DNA of 64,000 nt from Amycolatopsis xylanica (GCF_900107045.1 NZ_FNON01000012.1:1-64000), one strand, 5' to 3'. Numbered from the stretch's first letter, positions 23,691 to 32,923 are shown. Numbers and translations: made by a program. Notes: generated by a model from the sequence alone, not told the origin.

Positions 23691-25292
23691 TCAGAAGCGA
23701 AGCAGCTGCGGGAGCAGGTCCTTCTTGGCGTCGGCGCCAGCCTTGGCCTTGTCCGACCGCTGGGTCGCGGCCGCCGCACCCTCGGGCACGGGCTGCGGGA
23801 CCGGCTCGCACTGGGCGTCCGAGTGTCCCTGGCCGGGGGTGCGCTTCGGCAGCGTGCCGTTGGCCAGGTAGTCGGCGATCTTGTCGTCGACACACGCGAC
23901 GCCGGAGAGCGAACCGGAGTGCGTGGTGCCACCGGGCGCGCTGATCAGGCTGGAGTTCGGGTAGCGCTTGCGCACCTCGAGGCTGCCGGGGTACGGCGTG
24001 GCCGCGTCGAGCTCCTCGTCGATCAGCAGGATGCCGGGCACCTTGCTGCCGTCGATCTCCACCGGCTTACCGGCCTTGGCTGGCCAGTAGAGGCACGGCG
24101 CGTTGAACCAGGCGTTGCCCCAGGTCTCGAACGGGGCGCGCAGGTAGGTGAGCCAGTTGTCGATCTTCCACTTGGTCCAGCTCTTCGGCCACTGCACGTC
24201 GGTGCACTGCACGGCCGCGTAGACGGCGAAGCCGTTGTCCGCGCCCTCGCCCTGCGCGTTCGAGTCGTCGTAGAGACCCTTCAGCGTCTGCCAGTCACCC
24301 TTGTGCACCCAGCCGTCGAAGGCCTCGGCCATGTCCTTCCAGCCGAACACGTAGTACCCGGCCTGCAGGAAGACGTCGGTCCACTCGTCGCCGCCGATGA
24401 TGCCGCCAGCGGGGTTGGCGTAGAGCTTCTTCTGCTCGGCGTACCAGAGCTTCTCGACGTCCTTGCCGGTCTTGCCGAGGTGGTAGACGGAGTCATACTT
24501 GGCGACCCAGTCGAAGTAGATCTTGATGTTGCGGTCGAACGCGACATCCTGGTCGAGGTTCGCCTGGTACCAGACCTTGCGCGGGTCGACGTTGCCGTCG
24601 AGCACCATCCGCCGGACCTTCTGCGGGTACAGCGTGCTGTACACCTGGCCGAGGTAGGTGCCGTAGGAGAAGCCGTAGTAGTTGATCTTCTCCTCGCCCA
24701 GCGCCTTGCGCAGGTTGTCGACGTCCTTCGCGACGTCGACGGTCTTGATGTGCTCGAGCAGCGGGCCGTTCTTCTTGCAGGCCTCGGCGTAGCCCTTGGA
24801 CCTGGCCAGCCAGGTCTTCTCCAGCTCACGCGTGGTCGGCACGTACTGCGGCCGGTTGTAGCTGAAGTAGTTGCCGTCGCAGGTCAGCGCCGGCTTGCTG
24901 GAGCCGACACCGCGCGGGTCGAAGCCGATCCAGTCGTAGTTGTCGCCCGCGCCGTTCGGCACCGCGGTACCGAGCGTGGACAGGCCGAGGCCCGAGCCAC
25001 CGGGGCCGCCCGGGTTCACGACCATGATGCCCTGCGACTGCGGGGTCTTGTGCTTGACCCGCGAAACGGCGATCTGGATCTTCTCGCCGTTCGGCTTGGC
25101 GTGGTCGAGCGGCGTCTCGAGGAAACCGCACTCGGCGCCGGCCTTCTGCAGGCGGGCGCTCTCGCACTTGCCCCACTTGATGGGCGCCGGGGCGAACTCC
25201 GAAGCCGCGGGCGCCGCGCCCGCCATGGGGGCGATGGCCGCCCCGCTGACGAGGAGGCTCGCGGCCGCGACCGCGGCAGCAAATTTGTTCAC
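23691..25292 (-). CDS. Secreted alpha/beta hydrolase, tripeptidyl aminopeptidase (TAP) family
   Basis: It should release short peptides from the N-terminus of proteins outside the cell, as Streptomyces TAP does. The GTG at 25292 (533 residues) is supported by AAAAGGAAC 5 nt upstream and begins a signal peptide (KFAAAVAAASLLVSGAAI, cleavage near AGAAPA). The nucleophile elbow is GFSYGTYLG, the acid lies in IDEELDAATPY, and the His in GGTTHSGSLSG. The oxyanion segment is VVNPGGPGGSG. The C-terminal TAP-like domain ends in an Ala- and Lys-rich tail. Divergent from the AlkD-like gene. Confidence 0.9.
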   Translation of the reverse strand: MNKFAAAVAAASLLVSGAAIAPMAGAAPAASEFAPAPIKWGKCESARLQKAGAECGFLETPLDHAKPNGEKIQIAVSRVKHKTPQSQGIMVVNPGGPGGSGLGLSTLGTAVPNGAGDNYDWIGFDPRGVGSSKPALTCDGNYFSYNRPQYVPTTRELEKTWLARSKGYAEACKKNGPLLEHIKTVDVAKDVDNLRKALGEEKINYYGFSYGTYLGQVYSTLYPQKVRRMVLDGNVDPRKVWYQANLDQDVAFDRNIKIYFDWVAKYDSVYHLGKTGKDVEKLWYAEQKKLYANPAGGIIGGDEWTDVFLQAGYYVFGWKDMAEAFDGWVHKGDWQTLKGLYDDSNAQGEGADNGFAVYAAVQCTDVQWPKSWTKWKIDNWLTYLRAPFETWGNAWFNAPCLYWPAKAGKPVEIDGSKVPGILLIDEELDAATPYPGSLEVRKRYPNSSLISAPGGTTHSGSLSGVACVDDKIADYLANGTLPKRTPGQGHSDAQCEPVPQPVPEGAAAATQRSDKAKAGADAKKDLLPQLLRF

Positions 25293-25488
25293 GATGTTCC
25301 TTTTCGTCGACGTTCGTCCCGATTTCAGGGAAAATACCGAGTCTTGCCAACAACTTCGCCGACCGACACGGATTTCACCATCCGTCTTTCGTTGGTATTT
25401 CCTACACTCGTCAGCGATCTGATTCGGACAAACGTAGCGGGTCCGCCACCTGGCGTACTCGGCACCTACCCATCCGGTGGAGGTAAAA

Positions 25489-26175
25489 ATGCAGGCCGCG
25501 CGGGACCTGGTCGACGCCGTCCGCACAGGGCTGGCGACGAGGGCGGATCCGGTGAAAGCGCCCGAGATGCGGGCGTACATGAAGTCCGACATGGACTTCC
25601 TCGGCGTCCAGAAACCGGCCAGGCGCGAGCTCACGAGAGAGATTTTCCGCGCACATCCGCTGCCCGATCGGGAATCGTTCACCGAAGCCGTGCTCACCTT
25701 GTGGCGCGACGCGAAGTACCGCGAAGAACGATATGTCGCGCTCGACCTCACCGGCGACAGGGCGTACGCGCGGTGGCTGGACTCGGAATCGCTGGGGCTC
25801 TACGACGAATTGATCGTCACGGGCGCCTGGTGGGACTACGTGGACGAGATCGCCGTCCGCCGGATCGGCCCGATACTGCGCGCGGAGCCGGAGGTGCTCA
25901 AGCCGCGGCTGCGGGACTGGGCGGCCGACGCCGACCGCTGGCGGCGCCGCACCGCGGTGATCTGCCAGATCGGCTCGAAGGACGCGACCGACACCTCACT
26001 GCTGTCCAAGACCATCGAGCTGAACGTGGCCGACAAGGACTTCTTCCTGCGCAAGGGCATCGGCTGGGCGCTGCGGGAGTACGCGAAAACAGACCCCGGG
26101 TGGGTGCGACAGTTCGTCACAGCCCACCCGGGGTTGTCGGGGCTATCCCAGCGCGAGGCGCTCAAACACCTCTAG
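25489..26175 (+). CDS. DNA alkylation repair protein (AlkD-like HEAT-repeat glycosylase)
   Basis: It excises positively charged N3- and N7-alkylpurines without base flipping, by analogy with Bacillus AlkD. The 228 residues form HEAT-like helices: YMKSDMDFLGVQKPARREL, then TLWRDAKYREERYVAL, the WWDYVDEIA loop carrying the Asp and Trp that face the lesion, and DFFLRKGIGWALREYAKTDP. The ATG at 25489 follows GGTGGAGGT. Its TAG stop shares the CTAG at 26172-26175 with the stop of convergent pheT. It is the second alkylation-repair glycosylase in the window, unrelated in fold to the one at 1624. Confidence 0.9.
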   Translation: MQAARDLVDAVRTGLATRADPVKAPEMRAYMKSDMDFLGVQKPARRELTREIFRAHPLPDRESFTEAVLTLWRDAKYREERYVALDLTGDRAYARWLDSESLGLYDELIVTGAWWDYVDEIAVRRIGPILRAEPEVLKPRLRDWAADADRWRRRTAVICQIGSKDATDTSLLSKTIELNVADKDFFLRKGIGWALREYAKTDPGWVRQFVTAHPGLSGLSQREALKHL

Positions 26176-28691
26176 GCACGCAGCTCCGCGCCGTACCGCT
26201 CGGCTGCGGCCGCCACAGCGGCGTCCTTGGCTTCGATGGCCTCTTCGACCTTCAGCGTGCGGTCCGGGGCCCGGAACCGCAGCTTGTAGGCCAGCGAGCG
26301 CTTGCCTTCGCCGATCTGCGAGCCGGTGTAGGTGTCGAACAGCTCGATGTTCTCGAGCAGGTCGCCCGCCGCACCACGCAGCGTCTCGGCGAGGTCGGCC
26401 GAGGGCACACCCGCGTCGACGACGAGCGCCACGTCGAGCAGCACCGGCGGGTACGCCGAGATCCGCGGCGCCGGGCGCGAGTCCGGCAGCGGGATGGCGT
26501 CGAGGTCGAGCTCCATGGCGACCGTCCGCTTCGGCAGGCCGAGCGCTTCGATCACCTTCGGGTGCAGCTCGCCCGCGTGCCCGACCGGCCAGTCGCCGAC
26601 CAGCAGCTTGGCGCAGCGACCGGGGTGCCACGGCGGCAGGTCCGCAGCGGCCACGGTCAGCTCGATACCGGAGGCCGCCGCGATCGTGCGGGCGGCCTGG
26701 ACCGCGTCCGCCCAGGTGGCGTCCTCGCCCTTGCCCCACCAGCCGGAGCGCAGGCGCTCGCCGGTGAGGACCGTGGCCACGTGCGTCGGCTGGAGCGGGA
26801 CCGAGGCTTCGAGCAGCGCGAGCTGCTCGTCGGTCGGGCGCCGCTCGACGCCGAGGTCCGGCACCGGCAGCGGCTTGGCACCGGGCAGCACGACCTGGCC
26901 GATGTAGTACAGCGCGAGGTCCTTGAAACCACGGGAGACGTTGCGCTGCAGCGTCTCCAGCAGCCCCGGCAGCAAGGTGGTGGCCAGCTGGTCCTTGTCC
27001 GCTTCGAGGGGATTGCGCACCCGCACGGTGTGGCGGCGCACGTCGTCCTCGGCGAGGCCGAACGCGTCCCACACGGACTTGGAGATGAACGGGAACGGCT
27101 GCACCTCGACGTACCCGGCCTCGGCCAGCGCACGCGAGACGGCACGGCGGCGACGCTGGGTGTCGGTGAGTCCGCGACCGGCGGGCGCGGCGGGCAGCAC
27201 CGACGGGATGCTGTCGTATCCCTCCAGGCGCAGCACCTCCTCGACCAGGTCGGCGGGCTGCAGCAGGTCACCACGCCAGCTCGGCGGCGCGGCGGTGACC
27301 AGCGCGGTCCCGTCGTCGCTCGCGTTCAGCTCGACCTTGCAGCCGATCTGGCCGAGCCTGCGCACGGTGACGCCGCGGTCGTAGTTCACCCCGGCCACGC
27401 GGTCCGGCAGGTTGATCGGCATGGTGATCGCGGGCAGCGGCTCCACGCCGCCCTCGTCGGTGCGGCCCGGCTGGATCGAGCCGTCGCCGTACTCGCGCAG
27501 CAGGCGCGCGGCACGCTCGACGGCGTGCGCGCACAGCTGCGGGTCGGTGTAGCGCTCGAACCGCTTGGCCGCCTCGGAGAACAGCTTGTGGCGGCGGGCG
27601 GTGCGGCTGATCGAAGCCGGGTCCCAGTGCGCCGCCTCGAGGAGCACGTCGGTGCTCTCCGGGGTGATCTCGGTGCTCGCGCCACCCATGGTGCCCGCCA
27701 GCGAGATCACGCCGCTGTCGTCGGCGATGATCACGTCGTCGGGGTCGAGCTCGCGGACCGCATCGTCCAAAGTGGTCAGTTTCTCGCCCGGCTTGGCCTT
27801 GCGCACCACCAGGTCGCCCTGGACGGCGCCGGTGTCGAAGGCGTGCAGCGGGTGCCCGACCTCGAGCATCACGTAGTTCGTGACGTCGACGGCCAGCGAG
27901 ATCGACCGGATGCCGGACAGCATCAGCCTGCGCCGCATCCACCACGGTGTCGGCGCGCTCGCGTCGAGTCCGGTGACCCGGCGCAGCACGAACCGCTTGC
28001 AGCCGTCGGTGTCCTCGATGTGCACCGGCCAGGCGTCGCCCTCGGCGCCGGGCAGCTCGAAGCTGCCGGGGTCGCCGAACGGGACGTCCAGCGCGTTCGA
28101 CAGCTCACGGGCCAGCCCGCGGATCGAAAGCGCGTAGCCGCGGTCCGGGGTCGGGGTGAGCTCGAGGACGGTGTCGCCGAGACCCATGAGGTCGCGGGCC
28201 TCGTCGCCGGGGCTCGCGGTGCCGGGCGGCAGCACGAGGATCCCGTTGTGCTCGTCGCCGAGGCCGAGTTCGCGGGCCGAGCAGATCATGCCGTCGCTGA
28301 TCCGGCCGTAGGTCTTGCGCGAGGCGATCGCGAAGTCGCCGGGCAGCACCGCGCCGGGCAGCGCGACGACGACGAGGTCGCCCTCGGCGAAGTTGGTGGC
28401 GCCGCAGACGATGCCGCGGGTGCGGACGGCGGCGGGGTCGTCGCCCTCTTCGAGCTCGGGTGCGTGCTCCTCGCCGACCTCGACCCGGCAGAACCGGATC
28501 GGCTTCTTGAACTCGGTGAGCTCCTCGATCTCGGCGACCCTGCCGACCACGAGCGGGCCGGTGACCTGGCCGAGCGGCTGCACGTCGTCGACCTCGATGC
28601 CGATGCGGATGAAGGCGTCGACCAGCTCCTGCGGCTCGATCGCCTCACCAAGGCCGAGGTGCTCGGTCAGCCAGCTGACGGGGACTCGCAC
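26172..28691 (-). CDS. pheT: Phenylalanyl-tRNA synthetase beta subunit
   Basis: It forms the alpha2-beta2 PheRS and carries editing and tRNA-binding domains. Of 839 residues, the first (VPVSWLTEHLGL) start the family; an OB-fold tRNA-binding domain follows (about 40-155), then B3/B4 editing, B5 (TVRRLGQIGCKVEL), the catalytic-like core and the C-terminal anticodon-binding FDX-ACB domain (AYPPVLLDVALVVDAGVPSA). The start is GTG at 28691, sharing one base with the pheS stop (TAGTG). Confidence 0.97.
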   Translation of the reverse strand: MRVPVSWLTEHLGLGEAIEPQELVDAFIRIGIEVDDVQPLGQVTGPLVVGRVAEIEELTEFKKPIRFCRVEVGEEHAPELEEGDDPAAVRTRGIVCGATNFAEGDLVVVALPGAVLPGDFAIASRKTYGRISDGMICSARELGLGDEHNGILVLPPGTASPGDEARDLMGLGDTVLELTPTPDRGYALSIRGLARELSNALDVPFGDPGSFELPGAEGDAWPVHIEDTDGCKRFVLRRVTGLDASAPTPWWMRRRLMLSGIRSISLAVDVTNYVMLEVGHPLHAFDTGAVQGDLVVRKAKPGEKLTTLDDAVRELDPDDVIIADDSGVISLAGTMGGASTEITPESTDVLLEAAHWDPASISRTARRHKLFSEAAKRFERYTDPQLCAHAVERAARLLREYGDGSIQPGRTDEGGVEPLPAITMPINLPDRVAGVNYDRGVTVRRLGQIGCKVELNASDDGTALVTAAPPSWRGDLLQPADLVEEVLRLEGYDSIPSVLPAAPAGRGLTDTQRRRRAVSRALAEAGYVEVQPFPFISKSVWDAFGLAEDDVRRHTVRVRNPLEADKDQLATTLLPGLLETLQRNVSRGFKDLALYYIGQVVLPGAKPLPVPDLGVERRPTDEQLALLEASVPLQPTHVATVLTGERLRSGWWGKGEDATWADAVQAARTIAAASGIELTVAAADLPPWHPGRCAKLLVGDWPVGHAGELHPKVIEALGLPKRTVAMELDLDAIPLPDSRPAPRISAYPPVLLDVALVVDAGVPSADLAETLRGAAGDLLENIELFDTYTGSQIGEGKRSLAYKLRFRAPDRTLKVEEAIEAKDAAVAAAAERYGAELRA

Positions 28692-29758
28692 TACGCCTCC
28701 GTTCCGAAGGGAAGGGTGAAGCGGACGTCGCCCTCCACCATGTCGCGCATATCCGGGATTCCGTTGCGGAACTGCAGGGTGCGCTCGATGCCCATGCCGA
28801 AGGCGAACCCGGAGTACACCTCGGGGTCGACGCCGCAGGCACGCAGGACGTTGGGGTTGACCATGCCGCAGCCGCCCCACTCGACCCAGCCGGGGCCGCC
28901 CTTCTTCTCCTCGAACCACACGTCCACCTCGGCGGACGGCTCGGTGAACGGGAAGAAGTGCGGGCGCAGGCGGGTCTTGGAGTTCTCGCCGAACATCGCG
29001 CGGGCGAACGCGTCGAGCGTGCCCTTGAGGTGGGCCATGGTGATGCCCTTGTCCACCGCGAGGCCCTCGACCTGGTTGAAGACGGGGGTGTGCGAAGCGT
29101 CCAGTTCGTCGGTGCGATAGGTCCGGCCGGGGCATACGACGTACACCGGCAGATCGCGGTGCAGCAGGGTGCGCGCCTGCACAGGGGAGGTGTGGGTGCG
29201 CAGCAGCAGCCGCGAGTCCTCCTCGCCGGCGTAGAAGGTGTCCTGCAGCTGGCGGGCCGGGTGGTCCTTGCCGAAGTTCAGCGCGTCGAAGTTGAACCAC
29301 TCGGCTTCGAGCTCGGGACCCTCGGCGACCTCGTAGCCCATGGCGATGAAGGCGTCGGCGATCTGCTCGGAGATCGTGGTGATCGGGTGCCGCGCGCCGC
29401 GGGCGACGCGGTCCCACGGAAGGGTGACGTCGACCGTCTCCTCACGCAGCACGCGCTCGTCCCGCTCGGCCTGCAGCACGGCCAGGCGCGCGTCGTAGGC
29501 GGCCTGGATGGCCTGGCGCGCCTCGTTGACGAGCTTGCCTGCTTCCGCCTTCTCCTTCTTGGGCAGCGCGCCGATCTCGCGGCGGGCCAGCAGCAGCGGC
29601 GACTGGTCACCCAGGTGCGCCGGTTTGACGGCGGCCAGCGCGTCGAGGTCGGTTGCCGCGGCGAAGTCCGTTTCGGCCTTCTTGATCGCAGCCCGCAGGG
29701 TTTCGGGCGAAAGGGCTTCGCCCGCGGTCGGGTTCTGCTGTTCGGTGGCTCCGGACAT
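28691..29758 (-). CDS. pheS: Phenylalanyl-tRNA synthetase alpha subunit
   Basis: This is the catalytic class II subunit, attaching phenylalanine to tRNA-Phe. The ATG at 29758 (355 residues) follows GAGGAG. The N-terminal coiled coil (TLRAAIKKAETDFAAATDLDAL) binds tRNA. The class II motifs are visible: FNFDALNFGKDHPARQLQDTF, LLRTHTSPVQARTL (motif 2 region) and GFAFGMGIERTLQFRNGIPD (motif 3). No T-box or obvious attenuator precedes it. Confidence 0.97.
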   Translation of the reverse strand: MSGATEQQNPTAGEALSPETLRAAIKKAETDFAAATDLDALAAVKPAHLGDQSPLLLARREIGALPKKEKAEAGKLVNEARQAIQAAYDARLAVLQAERDERVLREETVDVTLPWDRVARGARHPITTISEQIADAFIAMGYEVAEGPELEAEWFNFDALNFGKDHPARQLQDTFYAGEEDSRLLLRTHTSPVQARTLLHRDLPVYVVCPGRTYRTDELDASHTPVFNQVEGLAVDKGITMAHLKGTLDAFARAMFGENSKTRLRPHFFPFTEPSAEVDVWFEEKKGGPGWVEWGGCGMVNPNVLRACGVDPEVYSGFAFGMGIERTLQFRNGIPDMRDMVEGDVRFTLPFGTEA

Positions 29759-29881
29759 AACTCCTCGGCGTCCGTTGGTGACGGGATCGGCGGCCGCACG
29801 CGGCCAGGACGGCACGCGTGAGGGATGACAGCCGATTCTAGGTGATCGGCTCATGACACCGACCGGGAACCCTCGCCAGCG

Positions 29882-30712
29882 TCAGCGGGTGACGAAGGCG
29901 TCCTGAAGATCAACATCGGCGAACTCGCCCGCGACCGTGCCTTCGGCGGCGTACCGGTACAGCGCGGTCTGGTAGATACCGGACAACGTGCTCGTCAGTA
30001 TCGACACGACCAGCAGCCAGCAGAAGGCCAGTCCGAGGCAGACGAACCAGGTGATGGCACCGCCGAGCAGCGTGCCGGGGAGCAGGAGCACGATCACCCC
30101 GGCGAGTGAGACCAGGAAACCGGCGAGGCCGATCCCGCCCTGCCCGGCGAGGTTCTCGCCCCAGGTGCGCTTGAACATCTCACCCGACCGCTTGGCCGAC
30201 TCGCGCACGGTGCGGTTCTCCAGCATGAGCACCGGCAGGACCAGGTAGGTGACCAGACTCCAGGCCACATCGACGCCGCGGGCGATGAGCGTGCCGAGGA
30301 AGCCGAGCCGCTCCTCGATCACGCGCAGGATCATCGTCACGGTGGCGGTGATGATCGCCCAGCCCAGCAGGCGCAGCCAGTTCCGCCCGGCGGCGCGCAA
30401 CCCGGCGCCCACGCTCGGGTCGCCGCCGCGCAGTGCCACGTCGGCCTGCGAGATGAGGGCGGCGTTGAAGAAGACTGTCACGAAGGCCGCCGCGACGTAG
30501 AACAGCGCGAGCAGTCCCCAGGAGCCCGGGGCCACCTTGACCTCGTTCATCAGGCCGTTCCGCGAGACGAAGAACGCGGGCACGAGGAACACGAGCGCGA
30601 CGAGCAGCCCGGACACGCCCGCGAGCACGGGGAAGGTGGCGAGTTCCTTGCGCGAGCGCAGAACTCTCAGCGAAGCCTTGAACAGTGCGAACGATCGAGC
30701 CAGCCGGCCCAT
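29882..30712 (-). CDS. DUF6159-like integral membrane protein
   Basis: This membrane protein of 276 residues and unknown function has about six hydrophobic segments (LATFPVLAGVSGLLVALVFL, LLALFYVAAAFVTVFFNAAL, LLGWAIITATVTMIL, AWSLVTYLVLPVLML, IGLAGFLVSLAGVIVLLLPG, AITWFVCLGLAFCWLLVVSI). The pattern NRTVRESAKRSGEMFKRTWGE followed by STLSGIYQTALYRYA is shared by actinomycete and archaeal DUF6159 proteins. It begins 41 bp after the methyltransferase gene's outer flank and is probably independently transcribed. Confidence 0.75.
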   Translation of the reverse strand: MGRLARSFALFKASLRVLRSRKELATFPVLAGVSGLLVALVFLVPAFFVSRNGLMNEVKVAPGSWGLLALFYVAAAFVTVFFNAALISQADVALRGGDPSVGAGLRAAGRNWLRLLGWAIITATVTMILRVIEERLGFLGTLIARGVDVAWSLVTYLVLPVLMLENRTVRESAKRSGEMFKRTWGENLAGQGGIGLAGFLVSLAGVIVLLLPGTLLGGAITWFVCLGLAFCWLLVVSILTSTLSGIYQTALYRYAAEGTVAGEFADVDLQDAFVTR

Positions 30713-30759
30713 GGAAACCCCCAGAAAGTGACCACAGTGGACTCCGGGAGAATACTCGC

Positions 30760-31584
30760 TCAGCTTCGGCGTGCGGCCATCGCGCTGGCGTAGACGCAGA
30801 CTGCGGCGGCGGTCGCCAGGTTCAGGCTTTCGGCCTTGCCGTAGAGCGGAATGCGGACCGCACTGTCGACGGCGCCGAGCACGTCATCGGACAGGCCGTG
30901 CGCCTCGTTGCCGAACACCCACGCGGTCGGCACGGCCAGGTCGATCGTGTCGAGCTGGTCGTCGGCGTACCCGTGCGCCGCGCGCGTGGTCAGCCCGGCT
31001 CCGGCGCAGGCGGCCAGCGCTTCGGGGATGTCGCGCACGCGCGCGATCGGCAGGTGGAACAGGCTGCCCGCGGCCGCGCGGACGCATTTGCCATTGTGCG
31101 GGTCGACGCTCTCGCCCGCGAGGATCACGGCGTCGGCGCCCGCGGCGTCGGCGACCCGGATCACGGTGCCCGCGTTGCCGGGGTCGGCCACGTCGACGAG
31201 TACGGCGACGAGCTTGGCGTCGGTGCCGAGCATCCCGGCGAGCGGCCGGTCGAGCAGCTCGCACACCGCGACGATGCCTTGCGGCGTAACGGTTTCCGAG
31301 AGCCCCTCGGCCGCGCGGTCGGTGATGGCGGACACTCGTATGCCGAGTTCGCGGGCATGCGCGACCAGCGCCGCGTGCTGGGTGGACGCCCGCTCCGCGA
31401 CGAAGAGCTCGTGCACCTTGCCGTGTGCCAGCGCCGCTTCGACGGCGTTGGCGCCCTCGGCGAGGAACCGGCCGGTCTTGTCACGCTCGGCGCGGCGGGT
31501 CAGTTTGCGCGCAGCAACAACCCGGGGTGTCCGTTCGGTGAACGGATCGGCCCCGGGCTGTGTGCGCGCGTCTGAGGAGATCAG
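30760..31584 (-). CDS. TrmH/SpoU-family RNA methyltransferase, start codon unclear
   Basis: This SPOUT 2'-O-methyltransferase probably acts on 23S rRNA or tRNA with S-adenosylmethionine. The SPOUT motifs are VDVADPGNAGTVIRVADAAGA (motif 1), AWVFGNEAHGLSDDV (motif 2) and VRIPLYGKAESLNLATAAAV (motif 3). The first canonical start is GTG at 31416, but the frame stays open upstream and encodes TPRVVAARKLTRRAERD and GRFLAEGANAVEAALAHGKV, the normal N-terminal substrate-binding domain. No ATG, GTG or TTG occurs in that stretch. A CTG at 31584, overlapping the rplT stop as CTGA, is the only plausible start I can see. The 5' coding part also contains the rplT terminator hairpin. Confidence 0.75.
   Translation of the reverse strand: MISSDARTQPGADPFTERTPRVVAARKLTRRAERDKTGRFLAEGANAVEAALAHGKVHELFVAERASTQHAALVAHARELGIRVSAITDRAAEGLSETVTPQGIVAVCELLDRPLAGMLGTDAKLVAVLVDVADPGNAGTVIRVADAAGADAVILAGESVDPHNGKCVRAAAGSLFHLPIARVRDIPEALAACAGAGLTTRAAHGYADDQLDTIDLAVPTAWVFGNEAHGLSDDVLGAVDSAVRIPLYGKAESLNLATAAAVCVYASAMAARRS
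31521..31557 (-). terminator. Terminator hairpin after rplT
   Basis: On the minus strand, CCCGGGG and CCGTTC pair with GAACGG and CCCCGGG through a 3-nt ACC loop, and TTGTTG follows. It lies 24 bp after the rplT stop and inside the apparent coding region of the methyltransferase, so expression of that gene may depend on readthrough. Confidence 0.7.
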
Positions 31585-31958
31585 GCCGACTTCTTCTCTT
31601 CGGTGTTGACGTTCGCCTTGGCGAGCTCGGCGAGCGCCGAGAACGCGGCGGCGTCGTTCACCGCGAGGTCCGCGAGGATCTTGCGGTCGACCTCGACACC
31701 AGCGGCCTTGAGGCCCTGGATGAAGCGGTTGTAGGTCACGCCGTTCTCACGGGCGGCCGCGTTGATGCGGGTGATCCACAGCTGGCGGAAGTCACCCTTG
31801 CGGGCACGGCGGTCCCGGTAGGCGTAGTTGAGCGAGTGGAGCGTCTGCTCCTTGGCCTTGCGGTACAGCCGCGAACGCTGGCCGCGGTAACCGCTGGCCA
31901 GTTCGAGAGTTGCGCGACGCTTCTTCTGGGCGTTGACCGCCCTCTTGACGCGTGCCAC
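31581..31958 (-). CDS. rplT: 50S ribosomal protein L20
   Basis: This 125-residue large-subunit protein is needed early in assembly. MARVKRAVNAQKKRRATLEL and ASGYRGQRSRLYRKAKEQ form the basic N-terminal extension, and RDRRARKGDFRQLWITRINA the conserved centre. It is last in the infC-rpmI-rplT operon. In some bacteria L20 represses this operon by binding the mRNA; no such site is proven here. Confidence 0.98.
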   Translation of the reverse strand: MARVKRAVNAQKKRRATLELASGYRGQRSRLYRKAKEQTLHSLNYAYRDRRARKGDFRQLWITRINAAARENGVTYNRFIQGLKAAGVEVDRKILADLAVNDAAAFSALAELAKANVNTEEKKSA

Positions 31959-32028
31959 GGGTCCATCCTGTCGATCTAGGGGGGCGGATCACACCCCGGG
32001 TGGTTAAAGGTACGAGCTGGAGAAGGTC

Positions 32029-32223
32029 TCAGAGACCCAGGAGGCGCTTCACGCGGCCGACGTCGGCCTTGTTGACCTCGGTCGTGCCCTCGAGACGACG
32101 CGTCAGCTCGCTGGACTTGACCTCCATCCGGTGGCGGCGGCCGGCCTTCTGGCGGCGCAGCTTGCCGGTACCCGTGATGCGGACCCGCTTGGACGTGCCC
32201 TTGTGCGTCTTCATCTTCGGCAT
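32029..32223 (-). CDS. rpmI: 50S ribosomal protein L35
   Basis: This 64-residue protein has the family start MPKMKTHKGTSKRVRITGTG and the basic block KLRRQKAGRRHRM. The length is normal. It lies 71 bp upstream of rplT and 80 bp downstream of infC, the universal order of this operon. Confidence 0.98.
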   Translation of the reverse strand: MPKMKTHKGTSKRVRITGTGKLRRQKAGRRHRMEVKSSELTRRLEGTTEVNKADVGRVKRLLGL

Positions 32224-32303
32224 GGGGGAGCTTTTCCTCTTTCAGGCGGCAGCACACCGGAGACCGGTGTGCTGCGACATGCGTTGCGTGCGGGGCGAAA
32301 CCG

Positions 32304-32864
32304 TCAGGACTCGGCGACTTCTTCGTCCTTGGCCGGCTTGGCCTTCGGCTTGACGTTCTTGTGCGGCGCCAACACCATGATCATGTTGCGGCCGTCCTGC
32401 TTCGCCGACGACTCGACGAAACCGAGCTCGGTGACGTCGTCAGCCAGCTTCTGCAGCAGCCGGAAGCCCAGCTCGGGGCGCGACTGCTCGCGGCCACGGA
32501 ACATGATGGTCACCTTGACCTTGTTCCCGGCGGCGAGGAAGCGGGACACGTGACCCTTTTTGGTCTCGTAGTCGTGCTGGTCGATCTTCGGCCGCAGCTT
32601 CTGCTCTTTGATGACGGTGAGCTGCTGGTTGCGGCGTGACTCGCGGGCCTTCTGCGCGCTCTCGTACTTGAACTTGCCGAAGTCCATGAGCTTGCATACC
32701 GGCGGGCGCGCCTGGGGCGCGACCTCGACGAGGTCGAGATCGTTCTCCTGTGCCAGCCGCAGTGCATCTTCGATCCGGACGATGCCGACCTGCTCGCCGG
32801 CGGGCCCGACGAGGCGGACCTCCGGTACCCGGATGCGGTCGTTGATGCGTGTCTCGGAGCTGAT
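32304..32864 (-). CDS. infC: Translation initiation factor IF-3, with AUC start codon
   Basis: IF-3 keeps ribosomal subunits apart and checks the start codon. The N-domain begins ETRINDRIRVPEVRLVGPAG, the linker holds PPVCKLMDFGKFKYE, and the C-domain RFLAAGNKVKVTIMFRGREQ. I place the start at ATC, 32864-32862 (186 residues), because AAGGAGG lies 4 nt before it and the protein then begins SSETRIND, as in mycobacteria. An ATG at 32915 has no good ribosome site. A rare start codon is the known basis of infC autoregulation, since IF-3 discriminates against it. The Lys- and Glu-rich tail is an actinobacterial extension. Confidence 0.93.
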   Translation of the reverse strand: MSSETRINDRIRVPEVRLVGPAGEQVGIVRIEDALRLAQENDLDLVEVAPQARPPVCKLMDFGKFKYESAQKARESRRNQQLTVIKEQKLRPKIDQHDYETKKGHVSRFLAAGNKVKVTIMFRGREQSRPELGFRLLQKLADDVTELGFVESSAKQDGRNMIMVLAPHKNVKPKAKPAKDEEVAES

Positions 32865-32923
32865 GGGGCCTCCTTGGTCCGAGGAATGATTCCTGTTACT
32901 CGACCTGGTGCCCACATACAGAA

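Noticed and set aside
23634..29120. A 5.5-kb open frame on the plus strand across the TAP, AlkD-like and pheST genes
   Set aside because: It is antisense to well-recognised genes for most of its length, has no recognisable motif and a biased composition typical of the shadow frame of GC-rich codons.
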